Shown here one piece after another: positions 13,299-17,373 of a stretch of 17,373 nucleotides of DNA. The position numbers were made by a program, and so were the translations under genes. Under the pieces are notes generated by a model that saw only the letters and a list, made by a program, of their open reading frames with translations, searched no databases and was not told the DNA's origin. The stretch comes from an uncultured Oscillospiraceae bacterium (GTDB taxonomy: Bacteria; Bacillota_A; Clostridia; Oscillospirales; Oscillospiraceae), in contig CAAFFR010000169.1 in NCBI GenBank assembly GCA_900762245.1, positions 1-17,373 of the forward strand, written 5' to 3'. Within the stretch, counting starts at the first letter, position 1. Every line of letters begins with the position of its first letter.

Positions 13299-14885
13299 AT
13301 GAAAAGAATTATGAGTTTATTTCTGTGTCTGCTGATGGTGCTGACCCTGACCATTCCTGCCTTCGCGACGGAGGGCGGTGCTGTGGGCAGCGGTGCGGTA
13401 GTGGGTCCCATTGAACCTCCCGCACCGCCTGCGGAGCCTACTACACCCCCGACCCAGCCCACCAATCCTCCCACAACCGCACCTACCCAGCCTCCGGAGT
13501 GTACGGACCACACCTGGAACGGCGGCACCGTCTCCACCGCTGCAACCTGCAAGACTGAGGGCACCATGCTCTATACCTGCACCGTCTGCGGTAAAACCAA
13601 GACCGAGACCATCGCCGCCACCGGCATCCATACCTACGGCAGCTGGCAGAACGCTGACAGCGCAAACCACAAGCGCGTCTGTACCGGCTGCGGTCTGGAA
13701 GAGACTGCAGCCCATGCCTTTGACGGCGGCACGGTAGACAAGGCCCCCACCTGCAAGGAAGAGGGCGTGAAGGTTTACCGCTGCGCCTGCGGCGCTTCCA
13801 AGTCCGAGACGCTGGCTGTGGATGCCAACGCCCACACCTACGGCAGCTGGACCCTGACAGAGAGCAGCCACAGCCGCAGCTGCAGTGCCTGCGGAAAAGT
13901 CGATTCCGGCAGCCACAACTGGGCCGTTTCCAAGGAAACAAAGCCCACCTGCAAGGCTGAGGGCTCCAGAGAATCCGTCTGCACCGTCTGCAAGGGCGTG
14001 CTGAAAGAGAAGCTGGCCAAGCTCACTACCCATACTTACAAAAACGCCTGCGACACCGACTGCAACGTCTGCGGCGAGAAGCGGACCATCAAGCATGATT
14101 TCAACAAGGCCTGGTCCCGGGACTCCTGGGAGCACTGGCATGTGTGCAAGGTCTGCGGTGAGAAGACCGATGTGGCCCGCCACATTCCCGGCCCCGCTGC
14201 CACCGAGGAGAAGGCCCAGACCTGCCTGACCTGCGACCTGATCCTGATGCCCAAACTGGAGCACGTCCATAAGTACGAAAAGGACTGGTCCTCCGACCGC
14301 AGCGGCCACTGGCACGCCTGCACCGGCTGTGATAACGAGAAGGACATGGCAGAGCATACCTTCGACGGTCCCTGTGATCCTGACTGCAACGTCTGCGGCT
14401 ATGAGACCGATACTGCCCACAGCTTCGGCAAAAAGTGGGTCAGCGACGAAAAGGGCCACTGGCATGTATGTGAAAACTGCGGCGAAAATTCCAAGGCAGA
14501 AGCCCATACCCCCGACCCCAACGCCGGAGAATACGATGCCGTGCTGTGCACTGTCTGTGATTACGAAATTTCTCCCGCTGTGGAGCATGTCCATGTCTTC
14601 ACCGAAGACTGGCTGAAAGACGACATGAGCCACTGGAAGCAGTGCGAATGCGGTGAGACCGAAGACCTTGCCCCCCACAGCTGGGACGAGGGCACCAAGG
14701 ACGGCGACACCATCACCTACCGCTGTGCTGAATGCGGCGCAGAGCAGGTGGAGGTCGTGGAAAAGGCCGGTCTTCCCGGCTGGGTCCTCCCCGTCCTGCT
14801 GGGCCTCATCGTGGTGCTGATTATCGTCATCGTCATCGTGCTGCTGATCCCCTCCGATAAGTTTAAGGGAAAGTACCATGGATAA
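13299..14885 (+). CDS. Exported, membrane-anchored Cys/His-rich repeat protein
   Basis: 528 aa of unknown function. A signal peptide (1-23, ending IPAFA) is followed by a Pro/Thr-rich spacer (about 38-68) and then roughly ten degenerate repeats to residue 485. Each has a His-x-(Trp/Tyr/Phe) motif, often HWHxC, and a CxxCG pair; about a dozen CxxC and two CxC motifs are present, as in small zinc-ribbon-like modules. A single C-terminal helix (about 495-517) and a short basic tail (KFKGKYHG) anchor it. There is no LPxTG. Similar repeat proteins occur on the surface of gut Clostridia. Metal binding or disulfide-stabilised structure is possible but not shown. AGAGAGGAA lies 9 nt before the ATG. 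The last 8 nt overlap the gamma-carbonic anhydrase gene. Confidence 0.85.
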   Translation: MKRIMSLFLCLLMVLTLTIPAFATEGGAVGSGAVVGPIEPPAPPAEPTTPPTQPTNPPTTAPTQPPECTDHTWNGGTVSTAATCKTEGTMLYTCTVCGKTKTETIAATGIHTYGSWQNADSANHKRVCTGCGLEETAAHAFDGGTVDKAPTCKEEGVKVYRCACGASKSETLAVDANAHTYGSWTLTESSHSRSCSACGKVDSGSHNWAVSKETKPTCKAEGSRESVCTVCKGVLKEKLAKLTTHTYKNACDTDCNVCGEKRTIKHDFNKAWSRDSWEHWHVCKVCGEKTDVARHIPGPAATEEKAQTCLTCDLILMPKLEHVHKYEKDWSSDRSGHWHACTGCDNEKDMAEHTFDGPCDPDCNVCGYETDTAHSFGKKWVSDEKGHWHVCENCGENSKAEAHTPDPNAGEYDAVLCTVCDYEISPAVEHVHVFTEDWLKDDMSHWKQCECGETEDLAPHSWDEGTKDGDTITYRCAECGAEQVEVVEKAGLPGWVLPVLLGLIVVLIIVIVIVLLIPSDKFKGKYHG

Positions 14886-15333
14886 GGTCTACATCGCCCC
14901 CAATGCCACCGTGGTGGGAGAAACCTCCCTTGCCCCCGGTGTGAACATCTGGTACGGTGCGGTGCTCCGGGGCGATTCCGGCTGCATCAGCCTTGGGGAG
15001 GGCACCAATGTGCAGGACAACTGCGTGATCCACGAGAAGACTACCGTAGGTGCCTGGTGCACCGTGGGCCACGGGGCCATCCTCCATGGCTGCACCCTGA
15101 AAGACGGCTGTCTTGTGGGTATGGGTGCCATCCTTCTGGATGGGGCCGTGCTGGAAGAGGGCTGCATGGTAGGTGCCGGGGCGCTGGTCACCGGAAAGAT
15201 CCACGCAGAACCCGGCTCCCTGCTGCTGGGAAACCCCGCAAAGGTGATCAAGCAGCTGACCCCTCAGCAGATCCAGGCTAACCGCCAGAATGCCCAGCAT
15301 TATGTGGAATTGGCGAAGAAGGCTTTTGGATAA
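14878..15333 (+). CDS. Gamma-carbonic anhydrase-like hexapeptide-repeat protein
   Basis: 151 aa. The family opening (YIAPNATVVGETSLAPGVNI then WYGAVLRGD) leads into left-handed beta-helix hexapeptide repeats. The three metal-binding His of the class are seen: His52 in NCVIHE, and His65 and His70 in VGHGAILHG. A C-terminal helix (LTPQQIQANRQNAQHYVELA) closes the trimer in relatives such as YrdA and PaaY. Carbonic anhydrase activity is plausible, but many short members are untested or inactive, and acyltransferase-like roles have been proposed. Its ATG lies 8 nt inside the preceding gene, with AAGGGAAAG as ribosome binding site, so the two genes are co-translated. A strong terminator follows. 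Confidence 0.92.
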   Translation: MDKVYIAPNATVVGETSLAPGVNIWYGAVLRGDSGCISLGEGTNVQDNCVIHEKTTVGAWCTVGHGAILHGCTLKDGCLVGMGAILLDGAVLEEGCMVGAGALVTGKIHAEPGSLLLGNPAKVIKQLTPQQIQANRQNAQHYVELAKKAFG

Positions 15334-15336
15334 TGG

Positions 15337-15375
15337 AAATACCGGACAGAGCATTGGTTCTGTCCGGTATTTTTT
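15337..15375 (+). terminator. Terminator after the gamma-carbonic anhydrase gene
   Basis: AAATACCGGACAGA (15337-15350) pairs perfectly with 15359-15372 around an 8-nt loop, and TTTTTT closes it. Confidence 0.93.
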
Positions 15376-15388
15376 GCGGCGCAGCCGC

Positions 15389-15413
15389 AAGCCTTCCCCC
15401 CGGGGGAAGCCTT
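15389..15413. repeat. Collapsed 25-bp form of the 175-bp element
   Basis: It consists of the left end AAGCCTTCCCCC joined directly to the right end CGGGGGAAGCCTT of the elements at 5919 and 8485, with the whole interior missing. It forms a hairpin at the 3' end of the SLH gene (minus strand). Confidence 0.75.
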
Positions 15414-15428
15414 TGGCGCTGCCGCGCT

Positions 15429-16550
15429 TTAGATAATGGTATCGATTTTCTGCTCCTCTGCCAGCTTTACGGCCTGGTAGAGGGTCTGGGCGGCATCGCC
15501 GCGGGTGATGGGGGTATCAGAGAGCTGGGAGAAGGTCTCCGCGGTGTCGGTATCCAGGGCATTGCGCAGCAGCTGCAGCACCTCGGTGCCGGTGATGGGC
15601 TCCTCCGCGCCGAAGACCTGCTGCTCCTCCAGCCCCGCCGTCAGACCGGACCGGACCGCCGCCGCCACATAGGGCCGGAGCCACTGGGGGATGTCGTCGG
15701 TATAGCCGGTGTAGACCAGCTCCTCGTCAGTGGGGATATCCAGAGATTTCACCAGCATAGCCACAAATTCGCCCCGGGTCACCTCTTTGTCCGGAGAAAA
15801 GCAGCGGCTCTGAGCCAGACTTTCTCCCGCGAAAATTCCGGTGTGGCGCATCCATTCCGCAGCGAAGCGGCAGTCCCGGCCCACGGTGTCGGTATACTGG
15901 GCGGCATCGGTGGGTTTCAGGATGGTGACGGTAACGGTGGCCTCCCGGGAGGTCTTTCCGGCGGAGTCGGTGGCCGTGTAGATGAAGGAGTCGATGCCCA
16001 CCTTATTTTTCTTGGGGGTGTAGGTGAAGGTGCCGTCTTCGGAAATTTCCAGGGTGCCCCGCCGGGGCTGACGGACTACAGTGAAGGTCATGGGCTGCCC
16101 CTCCGGGTCGGTGACCTTCAGTTTTCCGGTATTGGGAAGATTTTTATAGGTCTCCACCGCAAAATCCTCCGCCGCGGGAGCCTTGTCCTCCCGGCCCCGG
16201 ATGGAGAGGGTCATGGACGCGCTGCCTTCCACATGGTCCTCGAAAACAGGCAGGTAGCCCACCACCGCCACGGCATCGTCTTCGGACCGGGAAGCGGAGA
16301 AGGTCATCCGGGCCACCTGCTCCGCTGTCAGCACATCCCCGGGCCGCAGACTGCGGCTGCCCAGCATCAGCGCCCCTTCTTCCGGGATCTCCGTGATGCA
16401 AATGCCTGCGATGGACTTTTCAGGGGAAAAGTCCTCTGCTGAAAAACAGTAGACAGCCCCGCTGTCCACCTCTGCCGCTGCGGCAGTCGCCGCCAGCCCC
16501 AGCAGGCAGCAAAGGGCCGTCACCAGACAGAAAATACGGTTTCGGAACAT
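15429..16550 (-). CDS. Exported SLH-domain protein with Ig/cadherin-like domain
   Basis: 373 aa. A signal peptide (1-26, ending ATAAAA) leads to an uncharacterised segment (27-125), a bacterial Ig/cadherin-like domain (about 128-210; GTFTYTPKKNKVGIDSFIYTATD in shape) and then S-layer-homology repeats: one at about 225-270 (RFAAEWMRHTGIF ... VTRGEFVAML), one at about 283-332 (WLRPYVAAAVRSGL ... ITGTEVLQLL) and a short third (TPITRGDAAQTLYQAVKL). Such repeats usually bind pyruvylated cell-wall polymer, so the protein should sit on the wall. The ATG at 16550 has GGAGG 8 nt upstream; the longer frame to 16625 is rejected. The ribosome binding site is inside a hairpin. It lies 99 bp downstream of tatD on the same strand. 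Confidence 0.88.
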   Translation of the reverse strand: MFRNRIFCLVTALCCLLGLAATAAAAEVDSGAVYCFSAEDFSPEKSIAGICITEIPEEGALMLGSRSLRPGDVLTAEQVARMTFSASRSEDDAVAVVGYLPVFEDHVEGSASMTLSIRGREDKAPAAEDFAVETYKNLPNTGKLKVTDPEGQPMTFTVVRQPRRGTLEISEDGTFTYTPKKNKVGIDSFIYTATDSAGKTSREATVTVTILKPTDAAQYTDTVGRDCRFAAEWMRHTGIFAGESLAQSRCFSPDKEVTRGEFVAMLVKSLDIPTDEELVYTGYTDDIPQWLRPYVAAAVRSGLTAGLEEQQVFGAEEPITGTEVLQLLRNALDTDTAETFSQLSDTPITRGDAAQTLYQAVKLAEEQKIDTII

Positions 16551-16556
16551 GAAAAA

Positions 16557-16583
16557 TACCTCCAAATTTTGTGTTCGGAGGTA
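16557..16583 (-). promoter_or_regulatory. Hairpin sequestering the SLH gene ribosome binding site
   Basis: On the minus strand TACCTCC (16583-16577) pairs perfectly with GGAGGTA (16563-16557) over a 13-nt loop, then TTTTT and the ATG. The 3' arm is the Shine-Dalgarno sequence. Confidence 0.65.
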
Positions 16584-16615
16584 GTGTTTGCCACGGTTAG
16601 GAAAATTATGCAGAG

Positions 16616-16650
16616 GCAGGGGCAATTCGGGAATCGCCCCTGCGTTTTTT
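16616..16650 (+). terminator. Hairpin plus T run on the strand opposite to tatD
   Basis: GCAGGGGC (16616-16623) pairs with GCCCCTGC (16636-16643), with ATTC/GAAT inside, followed by G and seven T on the plus strand. On the coding (minus) strand no T run follows. It would block antisense transcription into tatD. The hairpin resembles the GGGGCGATT palindromes of the intergenic repeats. Confidence 0.65.
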
Positions 16651-17373
16651 TAAATGCGGTACAGCCGCTTGCCGTTTTCGGTGGTGATGCGGTGGATATC
16701 CTCCACCGTAAGTCCCCGGATCTCGGCCAGTTTTTCTGCCATACGGTAGAGCTTGCCGGGATCGTTGCGCTTGCCCCGGAAGGGCTCGGGGGCCATATAG
16801 GGGCAGTCGGTTTCCAGTACGATGCGGTCCAGAGGAATGGAGGCAGCCACTTCCACCGCCTTCCGGGCATTCTTGAAGGTCAGCACCCCGGTAAAGCCGA
16901 TGTACCAGCCACGGCTGACCAGCCACTTTGCCATTTCCGCAGAGCCGGAATAACAGTGGAACACGCCGGTGACTTCCGGAAACTCCTCCACGATCTTCAT
17001 GCCATCCTCGTGAGCCTCCCGCTCATGGACGATGACGGGCAGGTTCAGTTCCTTTGCCAGAGCCATCTGGGCCCGGAAGGCCTGCTTCTGGATGTCCCGG
17101 GGAATGTCCTCATAATGATAGTCCAGACCGATCTCACCGATGGCCTTGATTTTGTCGTTCTGTTTACATAACATTTTGTATTCTTCCAGAAGCGCCTCGT
17201 TGACCTCGTCGGCAGCATCGGGATGGGAGCCTACGGCACCGTAAAGGTACTCGTATTGCGCTGTCAGCTTGTCCACATTCCGGGAGGACTCGGCAGAACA
17301 GCCGGGGTTCATCACCAGACCGACCCCCCGGGCAGGGAAGCCTGCCAGCAGCTCTTCCCGGTCCGCGTCAAAG
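16650..17373 (-). CDS. TatD family metal-dependent hydrolase/DNase (5'-truncated)
   Basis: The frame is open to the window edge; 240 residues are visible of a typical 250-260, so only the N-terminal HxH metal motif is missing. Seen in order: DADREELLAGFPARGVGLV, SHPD, IGEIGLDYHYEDIP (metal-bridging Glu), VIHEREAHED (His), VFHCYSGS (His), LETDCPYMAPEPFRGKRNDP (Asp) and the C-terminal VEDIHRITTENGKRLY. These are the conserved blocks of the TatD amidohydrolase-fold family, which includes 3'-5' exonucleases. The set of visible catalytic residues is complete. An SLH-protein gene follows 99 bp downstream on the same strand. The exact substrate is unknown. Confidence 0.93.
   Translation of the reverse strand, partial: FDADREELLAGFPARGVGLVMNPGCSAESSRNVDKLTAQYEYLYGAVGSHPDAADEVNEALLEEYKMLCKQNDKIKAIGEIGLDYHYEDIPRDIQKQAFRAQMALAKELNLPVIVHEREAHEDGMKIVEEFPEVTGVFHCYSGSAEMAKWLVSRGWYIGFTGVLTFKNARKAVEVAASIPLDRIVLETDCPYMAPEPFRGKRNDPGKLYRMAEKLAEIRGLTVEDIHRITTENGKRLYRI

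Noticed and set aside
13317..14879. 520-codon open frame antisense to the Cys-rich protein
   Set aside because: Ala/Gly/Val-rich shadow of the repeated codons on the coding strand.

Overview
The window looks like chromosome of a Gram-positive gut Clostridia, most likely in or near Oscillospiraceae. This rests on strong AGGAGG-type ribosome binding sites, an rqcH gene, an ECF folate transporter under a THF riboswitch, SLH and Cys-rich surface proteins, GC-rich codons, and several families of short palindromic intergenic repeats. The family-level placement is an inference. There are 15 protein genes, two cut by the window edges, and no rRNA, tRNA, CRISPR array, transposase or phage gene. The genes are mostly housekeeping; the unusual content is in the intergenic DNA.

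Layout. 1-1108: 3' part of rqcH (ribosome quality control). 1203-4346: a lipoprotein alkaline phosphatase and a YibE/F membrane protein, separated by a terminator, with visibly lower G+C in the second gene, followed by a folded three-way-junction element and a terminator. 4406-5771 (minus): a diacylglycerol/lipid kinase and a Nudix hydrolase in one operon. 5886-9544 (plus): a radical SAM protein, an MFS transporter and a glycerophosphodiester phosphodiesterase, separated by repeats. 9689-11281 (minus): folT with an unusual C-terminal extension and a long leader holding a THF riboswitch, a MITE-like insert and an inverted copy of the Shine-Dalgarno region. 11282-11957: about 680 bp without a gene, holding a catabolite-operator-like site, an orphan terminator, a tandem repeat and a palindromic repeat. 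11996-13011: DUF421 plus DUF4363. 13299-15333: a Cys/His-rich surface protein overlapping a gamma-carbonic anhydrase gene. 15429-17373 (minus): an SLH-domain exported protein downstream of tatD.

Two themes recur. First, ribosome binding sites are embedded in RNA structure: the DUF421 Shine-Dalgarno is the 3' arm of a terminator-like hairpin, the SLH gene's site lies in a 7-bp hairpin, and the folT site can pair over about 265 nt with a sequence just downstream of the riboswitch aptamer. Second, related palindromic repeats whose ends read GTAGGG/CCCTAC occupy most gaps, and some serve as terminators. A separate 175-bp element with CCTTCCCCC/GGGGGAAGG ends occurs twice in full and once as a 25-bp collapsed form.

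The best candidate for something undescribed is the folT leader (10819-11281): a THF aptamer at the very 5' end, an anti-Shine-Dalgarno strand right after it, and a mobile-repeat insert in the intervening loop.
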